Shown piece after piece: positions 29,579 to 38,056 of a stretch of 64,000 bases of DNA. Source of the DNA: Ktedonospora formicarum. GTDB lineage: Bacteria; Chloroflexota; Ktedonobacteria; Ktedonobacterales; Ktedonobacteraceae. The notes under the pieces are model-generated. The model had not been told where the DNA came from and searched no databases. It saw nothing but the letters and a program-made list of their open reading frames with translations. The translations under genes were made by a program, and so were the position numbers. The stretch spans positions 744,001-808,000 of the forward strand of contig NZ_BNJF01000001.1 in assembly GCF_016587355.1 (NCBI RefSeq). Reading direction: 5' to 3'. How positions within the stretch are numbered: the first letter of the stretch is position 1; each line of letters opens with the position of its first letter.

Positions 29579-30970
29579 ATGGAAATGAAAATGAAAATGT
29601 CGCAAATCACGTTAACCGATTTTGTTGAGTCAGCATCCAAAAAATTCAATATACCGGGTGTAGCCGTTGGAGTATGGGTGGACAACAAGGAAATCTATGC
29701 CTGCCACGGTGTAACAAGCGTCGATAATCCCCTGCCCATTGATCAGGACACACTATTTCTTGTGGGCTCGATCACAAAGACTTTTACAGCGACCATACTC
29801 ATGCGCCTGGTCGCAGAGGGAAAAGTTGAACTGAACGCGCCAGTTAGCAGATATATTCCAGAGCTCCAACTGAAAAACAAACAGGCCCGGGACACCATCA
29901 CAGTGCAGAACCTGCTCAACCATACCTCCGGGCTAGACTGGGGAGTCATCGCCGACACCGGTGAAGGAGACGACGCCCTACAGAACTATGTGACAAAAAT
30001 GGCCGATTTGGAGCAGCTTGCGCCGCCCAATACTAGAGTTTCCTACAGTCAGGCAGGGTTCAATCTGATTGGACGGCTCATAGAGAAGGTCACGGGCCAG
30101 ACCTTCGAGCAGACTGTTAAATCTCTCATATTCGAGCCGCTGGGGCTCTCACACAGTTTCTTTGCGCGTGATGACATTATGACTCGACGCTTCACAGTCG
30201 GGCACAATCGCGGCGAAGACGGAACACTGTCCATTGCGCGGCTGTGGCGACGTTCGCGCGGTGATAATCCTGGCGGTGGCATCGCCTCCTCGGTAGCGGA
30301 CCAACTGCGCTGGGCCCGGTTCCATCTTGGAGATGGCAACGCAGAAAGTGGGGCTCAGGTGCTCCCCGCAAATATGCTGCACCAGATGAAGGAACCCACA
30401 GCTACGTTGCGAGCGAGCAACCTTGGCGACGCCATTGGTATCAGCTGGTTTTTACGTGAGGTGGACGGAGTTCGTGCCATCGGCCATGGCGGATCGGCCA
30501 ATGGTCAGTTCGGCGAACTGCTCATCGTTCCCGAACGCAATTTCGCTGTCGTCTCGCTATCCAACACTGGCCCAGATGGCATTCCCTTCAACCAGGAAGT
30601 CGTCCGCTGGGCACTAGAGAACTACCTGGGACTCAGCGACCGCGACCCAGAGCCAATCCCATTTAACACAGCACGGGCCCAGGAAATTGTTGGCAAATAC
30701 GAGAACGATGTGATGACCTTCACTATCGACACGATCGGAGAAGGGCTAAGGCTTGAGGTATTGCTGAAACCAGAAATCCGTGCAGCGGCAGACAAGGAAC
30801 TGCCCCCAGATCACGCGCCATTCGATTTCGGCCTGCTGCCCGGCGACAAAGACGAGTATATCATCACAGGTGGAGCCTTCAAGGGGCAGCGAGGGTTCTT
30901 CACCCGCGATCAGAACGGTACAGTCGTAGGGGTAGATCTCGCAGGCCGCTTATTCAGCCGCATCCACTAG
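29579..30970 (+). CDS. Serine beta-lactamase-fold hydrolase (class C / EstB type)
   Basis: A 463-residue protein of the penicillin-binding/esterase superfamily. SxxK is SITKTF (nucleophile Ser, base Lys, about residue 63-68), YxN is represented by YSQAG, and the HGG-type third motif is IGHGGSANGQFG. A C-terminal extra domain (about 360-460) resembles the lipocalin-like tail of such esterases. No signal peptide or membrane helix is seen, so it is probably cytoplasmic, and an esterase or peptidase is likelier than a true beta-lactamase. Four in-frame ATGs lie in the first 21 bases; the exact start is uncertain. Confidence 0.85.
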   Translation: MEMKMKMSQITLTDFVESASKKFNIPGVAVGVWVDNKEIYACHGVTSVDNPLPIDQDTLFLVGSITKTFTATILMRLVAEGKVELNAPVSRYIPELQLKNKQARDTITVQNLLNHTSGLDWGVIADTGEGDDALQNYVTKMADLEQLAPPNTRVSYSQAGFNLIGRLIEKVTGQTFEQTVKSLIFEPLGLSHSFFARDDIMTRRFTVGHNRGEDGTLSIARLWRRSRGDNPGGGIASSVADQLRWARFHLGDGNAESGAQVLPANMLHQMKEPTATLRASNLGDAIGISWFLREVDGVRAIGHGGSANGQFGELLIVPERNFAVVSLSNTGPDGIPFNQEVVRWALENYLGLSDRDPEPIPFNTARAQEIVGKYENDVMTFTIDTIGEGLRLEVLLKPEIRAAADKELPPDHAPFDFGLLPGDKDEYIITGGAFKGQRGFFTRDQNGTVVGVDLAGRLFSRIH

Positions 30971-31039
30971 CCTATGAATAAGCCTGCCGTTATATAGTAG
31001 GCATCTAAGCAAAACATCACTTGTTTTGCCATCACATAA

Positions 31040-31083
31040 AAGAAAGCCAGGACTCTCCCACTGGGAAGGCCCTGGCTTTCTTT
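31040..31083. terminator. Bidirectional terminator between convergent genes
   Basis: AAGAAAGCCAGG pairs with CCTGGCTTTCTT around a short inner hairpin-forming loop. The A and T ends serve as U tracts in both directions. It is about 70 bp after the serine hydrolase and 27 bp from the 3' end of the MMPL gene. Confidence 0.85.
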
Positions 31084-31109
31084 AGTCTAAGATCGCTCTG
31101 GCTGCCGCT

Positions 31110-33470
31110 TTACGCGCTCTCGATCTCCATATCAACTTGCTTGGGCGGAACCTTGAGGCCAGGGAGCCACCAATTCCAGCGACCAAGCAGGCGCATGGTA
31201 GCGGGGACGAGCAGGGAGCGCACAATGGTAGCATCCACCAGCACCGCCGCTGTCATTCCAACGCCGATCTCTTTCGTAACCGTCAATGTCGTGAAAGTAA
31301 AGGAAACAGTGACGACGATGAAGAGCAAGGCCGCATTAGTGATTACACTACCAGTCTTCTCTAAGCCAAGAGCCACGGCTTGTCGGTTGTTGTGGGTGTG
31401 TAGCCACTCTTCGCGGATACGACTCAACAGGAAGACCTCGTAGTCCATTGAGAGGCCAAAGAGAGCACAGAAGAGCATTATGGGAATGATATCATCTACA
31501 AAACCACTGCTAGTAAAGTTTAGCAGGTTACTTCCATAACCCCACTGGAAGACTATCACCAGCACTCCATAAGAGGCACAAACCGAGAGGCAGTTCATCA
31601 ACACGGCCTTGAGCGGTAGGAGCAGGGAACGGAACATGATAAGTAGCAGAATGAAGGTAGCCACAATCACAAAGAGAATGGCCCGTGGGAAATGACCGAA
31701 GAGGTAACGATCAAAGTCCATATAGATCGCCTGCAAGCCACCAACCTTCACATCTAGATTGCTGGTAGATGCGCTGCCGTCCGCACGCAGGTGATCAATC
31801 AAGGCTTGTGACTCATCACTATTCAAACTGGTATCGGTCGTGACATTGATATAGGCCGTATCATCTTTGACCATGGCATCAACAAGGCTAACCAATTGAG
31901 GCATGCGTTTGTACTGTCCGGAGGTATACAGCTGAATCAACTGGTCACGCGTCAATTGTGGACCACCAGCAACAGCGGGGAAGTTCATCACACTGGTCAC
32001 GCTCTTGACGTGCTTCTGCTCTTTGAGCCAATCCGTCAGGGTAGCAAGATGCTCCAGATTTTCTTTACTGAGCACATCAGAGCCATTGTGTGACTGGGCC
32101 ACAACATCAATATTCTGATCCTTGTAAGCTGGGAACTGATCTTTTAGAATCGTCAGTCCCTGGCGCGCGGGAGAAGACGCTGGAAGCGTTCCTTCGTCGG
32201 TCGTACCAGTGCGCAGAGAAAGCGCAGGCCAGGCTAAGGCTCCCAGGATAATGCAGACAAACACAATAACAGTAAAGGGCCGCTTCATAACCCCAATCGC
32301 CAGGCGATGCCAGAAGCCTTCTTGCTCCTTGTGACCATCACTCGCCCGTGGCATAGTCATTTTCCACAGGAAGGGAACCCGTAAGGCATTAATACGCGAA
32401 CCAATCACACTAAGCATAGCAGGCAACAAGGTAAGGGCCGCGATCACGGCGGCGATGACCACTGCCGCGCCTCCTATGCCAATAGATGTCGTCAAACCAA
32501 GATCGATCAGCAACAGGCCAAGGAAACCAATCATGACTGTCAGGCCACTGAAGAGAATGGCCTCGCCAGCAGTGGCGATAGTCCAGGCGATAGCCTCGCG
32601 AACATGATAGCCTTCAGCTAATTCCTCCCGGAAGCGGCGAATAATAAAGAGACTATAGTCGATGGAGACTCCCAGTCCAATAATTGAGACTACACTCAAG
32701 ATTTGCGAACTGGTTGGCATAGCCAGAGCAATTGGATATATAAGGGCAAAAGCCAGTGGGATCGCTAGCAGGGCCAGTAATAGTGGCATGCAGGCAGCAA
32801 CAAATGTGCCAAAGACACCTACCAGAATCACTAATGCGACAGGTAACGCTGTGGCATCAGCACGCTCTACCTCTTTCTGCGCGACCTCCGTAATCTCACC
32901 CGCAATCGCGGCACCATCGGTCAGATACATACGCGCGGGCTTCTGGGCGCTTTCAGCAGGGATAAGCTTGCGAAAATCATCAAGGTGCTGCTGCACTGTA
33001 TCCGAATCAACACTAAACCCGACACGCACAAAGGTCGTTTTATCGTCCTTGCCTGTCTCACCAATCGTAACAGTCTTGACGTCTTTAAAGGCACGCGCCT
33101 TGTCAGCAAAATCGTTGATTTGCCTCTGATACTCAGGCTCAGAGACCTTAACAGAGGTTGACTGGAAGACGACGGTGAGCTGTGAAAGTGGCTGGTCAAA
33201 CTTGTCTGTCATGATATCGGAGACCTGGACAGACTCACTACCTTCAAGCTTGAAGCCGCCACCAGAGAGGTGCTGTGTAGTTTGTAGGGCGAAGAAAGCG
33301 CTCACCGCCAGTATGGCAACCCAGAGCGCGATAATGAACCAGCGAAAACGATAAATGAAATATCCATACGCCACACCAATTCGATACATACCATGGGCTT
33401 CACGAGGCGAGGTCACCGCCTGTTTCGGTAGCATAGCAGATGTTTCTTCAGGAGCATCTGTTATTCGCAT
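31110..33470 (-). CDS. MMPL-family RND transporter
   Basis: A 786-residue membrane protein with two similar halves: one helix near residue 50, a large external loop, five helices, then the same again. GVSIDYSLFIIRRFREEL and GLSMDYEVFLLSRIREEW are the twin DY motifs carrying the proton-path Asp-Tyr pair of MmpL proteins. It probably exports a lipid, a lipid-linked compound or a drug with proton drive. The ATG at 33470 (MRITDAPEE) has AAAGGA upstream. It is alone, divergent from adenosine deaminase, with no regulator beside it. Confidence 0.92.
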   Translation of the reverse strand: MRITDAPEETSAMLPKQAVTSPREAHGMYRIGVAYGYFIYRFRWFIIALWVAILAVSAFFALQTTQHLSGGGFKLEGSESVQVSDIMTDKFDQPLSQLTVVFQSTSVKVSEPEYQRQINDFADKARAFKDVKTVTIGETGKDDKTTFVRVGFSVDSDTVQQHLDDFRKLIPAESAQKPARMYLTDGAAIAGEITEVAQKEVERADATALPVALVILVGVFGTFVAACMPLLLALLAIPLAFALIYPIALAMPTSSQILSVVSIIGLGVSIDYSLFIIRRFREELAEGYHVREAIAWTIATAGEAILFSGLTVMIGFLGLLLIDLGLTTSIGIGGAAVVIAAVIAALTLLPAMLSVIGSRINALRVPFLWKMTMPRASDGHKEQEGFWHRLAIGVMKRPFTVIVFVCIILGALAWPALSLRTGTTDEGTLPASSPARQGLTILKDQFPAYKDQNIDVVAQSHNGSDVLSKENLEHLATLTDWLKEQKHVKSVTSVMNFPAVAGGPQLTRDQLIQLYTSGQYKRMPQLVSLVDAMVKDDTAYINVTTDTSLNSDESQALIDHLRADGSASTSNLDVKVGGLQAIYMDFDRYLFGHFPRAILFVIVATFILLLIMFRSLLLPLKAVLMNCLSVCASYGVLVIVFQWGYGSNLLNFTSSGFVDDIIPIMLFCALFGLSMDYEVFLLSRIREEWLHTHNNRQAVALGLEKTGSVITNAALLFIVVTVSFTFTTLTVTKEIGVGMTAAVLVDATIVRSLLVPATMRLLGRWNWWLPGLKVPPKQVDMEIESA

Positions 33471-34066
33471 GCACGTCTTTTCCTTTTCAATGGATTCTTT
33501 TACCAGGGGCTCTCCATCCAACATCTTCCGGGTATGCCTCTATGACATACCACCAAATTCAAGCGTATCTAAGGGCGCAGCCTGTCGTCTTTGAGGCGTG
33601 CAAGATTGGGGTGCCATCATTGGCCATTCGCCATAGACAGAGCCTTTTCTAACCATAGCAATTTTCACCATATCCGTGCTCGACCAAAAGGTGGATTATA
33701 ATCCGCATGATAGTCGCATTTTCACACGTTGATACAGTTACGGTTACCCAAAAAAACACTTAGAATGCCCTTTTGAGTAACTTTCTTCATTCTCTGCTCA
33801 GGCTGAAGTTCTGCACCTATATGTGAAGGCCTTTTAATTGCTGGCGGTAGAGGCGAAATATACTGGAAAGTAAAGCGCGCTCAGAATAGCAAGAGGGCAG
33901 GCGGTATTGCGCGATGAAGCAAGACGTAATACACTGATAAAGTCAGGCAGATACTCAGATCACCCGTGGCAACGGGTAATATTTTCTGGAATGGGGTGAT
34001 AGCTTGGTAGCAGATCGCCTCGATGGAACCGCATAACAGAGCGGGCCGAAAGAGCAGGAAAGCATT
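33471..34066. other. Intergenic region upstream of adenosine deaminase
   Basis: About 600 bp, no gene seen. A hairpin ACCCGT-GGCA-ACGGGT lies at 33962-33977, enclosed by weak ATCACCC/GGGGTGAT pairing, about 90 nt before the add start. It may be a 5' leader structure but matches no riboswitch I know. AGAGCAGGAAAG precedes the ATG. Confidence 0.4.
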
Positions 34067-35125
34067 ATGTCGGTAGAACAGTATTTACGCGAAGTACCCA
34101 AAGCCGAATTGCACGTGCACCTTGAGGGGTCGATACGCCCCGAAACAATGCTGGAATTGGCGAAGCGCAACTCAGTTGCCCTACCAGTCCAGGGTGTTGA
34201 GGAATTGCGGCAGTGGTTCAAGTATCGCGACTTTGAACACTTTATTCAGATCTTTGTAACAGCCACTCGTTGCCTTAAAACGGCTGAAGATTACGAGCTC
34301 ATCGCCTATGAATATGGCGAAACGATGGCACGTCAGAACATACGTTATGCCGAGGTCACCTTTTCACCCAGTACACATCGCTTCTTACTAAATCTCCCCT
34401 TCGATACGTTTTTTTCGGGCCTTACACGCGGCAGGGAACGCGCACGCCAGGACTTTGGCGTAGAAATTAACTGGGTCTTTGATATCGTGCGTAATAATCA
34501 TCAGGGGTCGGGAGTCTCTCCCTATGCTGACTTTACATTTCAGGTAGCGAAGGAAGCCATGGGCGATGGCGTCGTGGCTCTTGGCCTGGGTGGCAGCGAA
34601 ATAGGCAATCCTCCCGAATTGTTCGCACGCTGGTTCGACCAGGCTCGCGAGGTTGGACTACACAGCACTCCTCACGCTGGCGAAACAGTGGGACCAGAAA
34701 GTATCTGGGGCGCGCTAAAAACGCTGGGTGCAGAGCGTATTGGACATGGGGTGCGAGCCGCAGAGGATGAGCGTTTACTCGCCTACCTGGCAGAACGCCA
34801 GATACTGTTGGAAGTCAGCCCTACCAGCAATATTTGTCTGGGCGTCTACTCCGACTATGCGCATCACTCACTCCCCAAGTTGCTGGAAGCAGGCATTCCC
34901 ATCACCGTGAACACTGATGATCCTCCTCTCTTCAATACAACGCTCAATCAGGAGGTCGAACTGCTGCACAGCGCTTTTGAACTTGATCTACCCACGATCA
35001 ACGAGATTCTTCTCAACGGCATACGCTACAGCTTTTTGCCTGATGAGCGCAAGGCCAGCCTGATCGAAGACTTTGAACGCGAGATGCAAACGCTACTGGA
35101 GCGCTTCTTGCTCGCTGGGCGCTAA
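34067..35125 (+). CDS. add: Adenosine deaminase
   Basis: A 352-residue TIM-barrel Zn enzyme turning adenosine into inosine. Motifs: KAELHVHLEGSIRPE (two Zn-binding His), HAGETVGPESIW (catalytic Glu with Zn His), ERIGHGVRA, EVSPTSNICLG, and ITVNTDDPPLF (Zn-binding Asp). All active-site residues are present. Length fits the bacterial family, though some members act on adenine or aminodeoxyfutalosine. No purine gene stands beside it. Confidence 0.93.
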   Translation: MSVEQYLREVPKAELHVHLEGSIRPETMLELAKRNSVALPVQGVEELRQWFKYRDFEHFIQIFVTATRCLKTAEDYELIAYEYGETMARQNIRYAEVTFSPSTHRFLLNLPFDTFFSGLTRGRERARQDFGVEINWVFDIVRNNHQGSGVSPYADFTFQVAKEAMGDGVVALGLGGSEIGNPPELFARWFDQAREVGLHSTPHAGETVGPESIWGALKTLGAERIGHGVRAAEDERLLAYLAERQILLEVSPTSNICLGVYSDYAHHSLPKLLEAGIPITVNTDDPPLFNTTLNQEVELLHSAFELDLPTINEILLNGIRYSFLPDERKASLIEDFEREMQTLLERFLLAGR

Positions 35126-35134
35126 AATATATAA

Positions 35135-35172
35135 GAATGTGAGCGATTACAAAAACGCAATCGTTCACATTC
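35135..35172 (+). terminator. Hairpin after add
   Basis: GAATGTGAGCGATT pairs with AATCGTTCACATTC (one G-T wobble) around a 10-nt loop, 9 bp after the add stop. It is also the first unit of the tandem repeat, so the terminator role is inferred. Confidence 0.5.
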
Positions 35173-35279
35173 TCGTCCACATCTTTGAGCCACTACGAAA
35201 ACATAATCGTTCACATTCTCATCTCCTCCCTTGAATCACTACAAAAACGCAATCGTTCACATTCTCATCTACGCCTCGA
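35142..35279. repeat. Three 46-bp tandem repeats
   Basis: The segment ACAAAAACGCAATCGTTCAC plus ATTCTC recurs from 35149, 35195 and 35241, exactly 46 bp apart; copy 2 has two changes. The 20-bp parts between are also partly alike. The third copy runs over the last codons of the minus-strand APH-like gene. Confidence 0.85.
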
Positions 35280-36306
35280 AATAGCCAGCTCCATAGCAAG
35301 CCAGGATACCACGACAGCTTTCCTCGGGCCAATCTGTTTCCTCAGGAGCCAGAGAATGCTCTATGCGTGCGCTATAAGCCAATCCCATAGTCACACTGGC
35401 AGAAATTAGTGTCCGTTCTGTACGTGTAAAAGCTCGTCCTCTCGCGACCTGATACTCCTCAACAAAGGCGTGAATTTCCTCGCGCGTGGGAGTAAGGCGC
35501 GTCGGTAGATGCCAGGTCATAGTAAAGCCGCGTGCGCCATCTCCAACCAGTATAGGCTCATAGTCACGCGCCAAACTATCCCAATCATAAATAACTCGGA
35601 CCTGCCCTCGCTTAAAGCGAAAATGTTTGACAGCCCAATCCGTATGTCCTAAAGCTAGTTCGCCAGAACACACATCCAGGATACTTCGAGCCTCGCGGGC
35701 CACTCTATCGATCCACTCGGCTCCATGGGATGTGGCAACAAAATCAAATAGCTTGCTATGTGGTTGCGGCCAGAGCCCATCGATTTCGGGAAAGCGCCAC
35801 ATACTTGTTCGCATTCCAGGCAGGTGTACCAGTCCGCGCGTAAGCTGGACCTGTTGTGCCAGGGTTTCCGCCATCAAGCGCCGGATCGCCGGATCATGCG
35901 CGTCAACATAGACCCCATCATCAATAAGCTCCTCAACAACGACGATGCCTTGGGCGAGGCGCTCTGGTCCAGCTATTGGACAAGGGCAAGGATAACCATT
36001 TGTTACCAGATACCTTTGCACCTCCTGTACAGCCCGTAGAAACTCAAATGATTGACCAGGCTGATGCACCTTGAGCACTACGCGGCGCTCATCCACCAGA
36101 CGTAAGCCCACAACAGCTCCCTGGCTGGACTCATAGAAAAGAAACTCGGCCACCGATACACCCAGATGCTCTTCACAATAGGATACCAATAGACTTGCGA
36201 TATGATATGCATTCCCACTTTCAAAGATCGCCAACTCTACAAATGGTGTTTCCCAGGCCCCGATAAGCCGCTCAATCACCTGAGCTCCTTGCTCTATAGC
36301 CAACAT
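35269..36306 (-). CDS. Aminoglycoside phosphotransferase-superfamily protein
   Basis: A 345-residue APH/fructosamine-kinase-fold protein. A Lys in RRVVLKVHQP fits the ATP-binding Lys, VVVEELIDDG the hinge, LALGHTDWAVKHFRF a variant Brenner motif (HTDW in place of HGDL), and VIYDWDSLARDYEP the metal-binding Asp. The catalytic Asp and metal Asp are both kept, so it is likely an active small-molecule kinase of unknown substrate. Its last codons overlap the tandem repeat. It is convergent with add. Confidence 0.7.
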   Translation of the reverse strand: MLAIEQGAQVIERLIGAWETPFVELAIFESGNAYHIASLLVSYCEEHLGVSVAEFLFYESSQGAVVGLRLVDERRVVLKVHQPGQSFEFLRAVQEVQRYLVTNGYPCPCPIAGPERLAQGIVVVEELIDDGVYVDAHDPAIRRLMAETLAQQVQLTRGLVHLPGMRTSMWRFPEIDGLWPQPHSKLFDFVATSHGAEWIDRVAREARSILDVCSGELALGHTDWAVKHFRFKRGQVRVIYDWDSLARDYEPILVGDGARGFTMTWHLPTRLTPTREEIHAFVEEYQVARGRAFTRTERTLISASVTMGLAYSARIEHSLAPEETDWPEESCRGILACYGAGYFEA

Positions 36307-36591
36307 GGCGTATAGCCCCTTTCACAGTAATACACAATCAACCCTCTTCCCATAATTTGATAAGCCAAGAGTAACATACTTTCTAGCTGCTAAATAGAAG
36401 TTGATCTCTCTATGGCGGTTATAGACGTTGGCTTGTAGCAGGCTCCAATGCCACTCTTATCCATTCCCGGTAGTGAATTACAGCCTCCGTTCGGGTACAA
36501 TAAATGCAAGTAGCTTGCTTTCAGCAATGCATTGTTCGGCTCACAAAGCAGAACCAACCACACAACCTTACGAGCAACACCATTGATGATT

Positions 36592-36855
36592 ATGAACAGA
36601 GATAATCCTTCCGATCCTTTAACCGCGTTTAATGCAATAGTGGATCAATTCTTACGGGAATGCTGTACCCTTGGAGAGCAGTACACAATCGAGGATAGCC
36701 TGCTCTTTGCTAATTTCCATGCTTATTGGAAACATATTACGGCTGATACCTCATACCCCGCTCTGCTTGGTCAATTTCGGGTCGCCCTAACACAACGCAA
36801 ATTTCACGCAACTGGTGGGAAACGCCCCACATGGCACGGGATTACCTTACGATAG
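36592..36855 (+). CDS. Orphan winged-helix protein like the C-terminus of P4/D5-type primases
   Basis: A protein of 87 residues. Its core (DQFLRECCTLGEQYTIEDSL, then LFANFHAYW, LLGQFRVAL, and a final W-HGI-LR) follows the pattern of the small winged helix found at the end of phage and plasmid D5/P4 primase-helicases, but no ATPase part is present in the window. It could be a left-over of a mobile element or an independent DNA-binding protein. ATGs at 36586 and 36592 are both possible; neither has a good ribosome site, and the frame is open back to a TTG at 36532. Confidence 0.5.
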   Translation: MNRDNPSDPLTAFNAIVDQFLRECCTLGEQYTIEDSLLFANFHAYWKHITADTSYPALLGQFRVALTQRKFHATGGKRPTWHGITLR

Positions 36856-36944
36856 ACCCAAAAAGAGATCATGTGCCATATCACATAATAATACAGCACA
36901 AGATCTCGCATTGGGAAAGATGTTTTAATCGGCCTTAATATAGA

Positions 36945-37052
36945 TTAGAAGAAGAAAAGTAGTGAGCCAAACAATGCAGCTACAACAACAACCATTAGGA
37001 TAACATACGCGGCATGACGGCCACTTGTCCCCCTATTGCGCAAATCAGTCAT
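36945..37052 (-). CDS. 35-residue single-helix membrane peptide
   Basis: Begins ATG with GGAGGAG 8 nt upstream (37061-37067 on the given strand) and codes for a basic start MTDLRNRGTSGRHA followed by a hydrophobic helix YVILMVVVVAALFGSLLFFF and a stop. The strong ribosome site, basic-then-hydrophobic layout and complete frame support a real small membrane protein. It matches no family I can name. It lies after dps on the same strand, about 290 bp away with a hairpin in between. Confidence 0.55.
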   Translation of the reverse strand: MTDLRNRGTSGRHAAYVILMVVVVAALFGSLLFFF

Positions 37053-37287
37053 TATATAAACTCCTCCATCCATGCAATCAACACAAACTTACACATACCA
37101 CTTATCAAAACGTATTATGGCGGCTTAAAGGTTACAAAGAACAGTAAAGAAACTATCAAAATTGTGTCAATATTATGGTGCGGCATATGAGCATAAAGAA
37201 CTAGCACCTATTTAACAATCTCGAAGTGAAATTCCTCACCTGCAAATATTCGCATCCTCTTTCCCCAGGCACTGAGGCAAAGAGAAT

Positions 37288-37322
37288 GGCTGGTAGACCT
37301 TCTTTTGTGTTGTCTACCAGCC
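37288..37322 (-). terminator. Hairpin after dps
   Basis: GGCTGGTAGAC pairs perfectly with GTCTACCAGCC around a 13-nt loop, 22 bp beyond the dps stop. Outer CAGGC/GCCC-type pairing is possible. No strong U tract on the minus strand. Confidence 0.55.
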
Positions 37323-37343
37323 GTTTGCCCAGGGGCTTAAAGT

Positions 37344-37949
37344 CTAAGCTTTTGCGTCTGTAATGGGTATATCAACCAGGTGCTCCGAGACAAACCAGAG
37401 CTGTAGCTCATGCATGGGGAGCACATCGGAAGACAGCACATCATTGGTAGTGGAATCGTGGGTGCGCTCGGAGAGTTCGATACCTTCCCGCAAGCCTTTA
37501 ATAATTGTGGCATGCGCCTCAACGATACGTGATAGCATCGTTAGAACTCCCTCTGCATCCTTAGGTGGGCGTTCAATTCTTGTCATCTCAGCAACATCAT
37601 TTGGCATAGCAATACTTACGCCACCTAGCTGTTGCACACGCTCGGCTAGCAGATCGATAGTCTCTTCGATTTGCTCCGCATGCTTATCTAAAAGTAGATG
37701 AAGCTGATAGAAAGTTGGTCCCACCATTTGCCAGTGGTGCTTCTTATAAAGGAAGTAGAGAGTTACCGAGTCAGCGACTAACTGATTCAAACATTCAACG
37801 TTTTTCTTGATCGCCTCCTCAGGAAGACCTATCGGCATCGAGTGCAGCTCGCCAAATTTCTGAATCACATGTGGACGCTGCTTAAATTTTGGCTGAGCCT
37901 CGATAGTCTGAATTGCCTGCTTAGATGTTTGCTGAGCCTTAGTAGTCAT
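37344..37949 (-). CDS. dps: Dps-family DNA-protection / ferritin-like protein
   Basis: A 201-residue four-helix ferritin-like protein that should form a shell, oxidise Fe(II) with peroxide and protect DNA in starvation. The ferroxidase site is seen in LYKKHHWQMVG (His) and LLLDKHAEQIEETIDLLAERV (Asp, Glu). A 35-residue Lys/Gln-rich N-terminal tail could bind DNA. The ATG at 37949 has AAGGAGTTG upstream. It is a single gene with its own hairpin. Confidence 0.9.
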   Translation of the reverse strand: MTTKAQQTSKQAIQTIEAQPKFKQRPHVIQKFGELHSMPIGLPEEAIKKNVECLNQLVADSVTLYFLYKKHHWQMVGPTFYQLHLLLDKHAEQIEETIDLLAERVQQLGGVSIAMPNDVAEMTRIERPPKDAEGVLTMLSRIVEAHATIIKGLREGIELSERTHDSTTNDVLSSDVLPMHELQLWFVSEHLVDIPITDAKA

Positions 37950-38056
37950 CTATCTGCAACTCCTTCCAGAAATGAGCTAGCATTGTCTATCAATGGGACA
38001 TATACCCAGGTCTAGACACGCTTTTGCAGGAATGGAGGTTACAACTAGAAGAGATT

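Noticed and set aside
35142..35279. CRISPR-like array (26-bp repeat, 20-bp spacers)
   Set aside because: Only three units, the supposed spacers resemble each other, the last unit lies in a gene end, and no cas gene is near. It is a tandem repeat.
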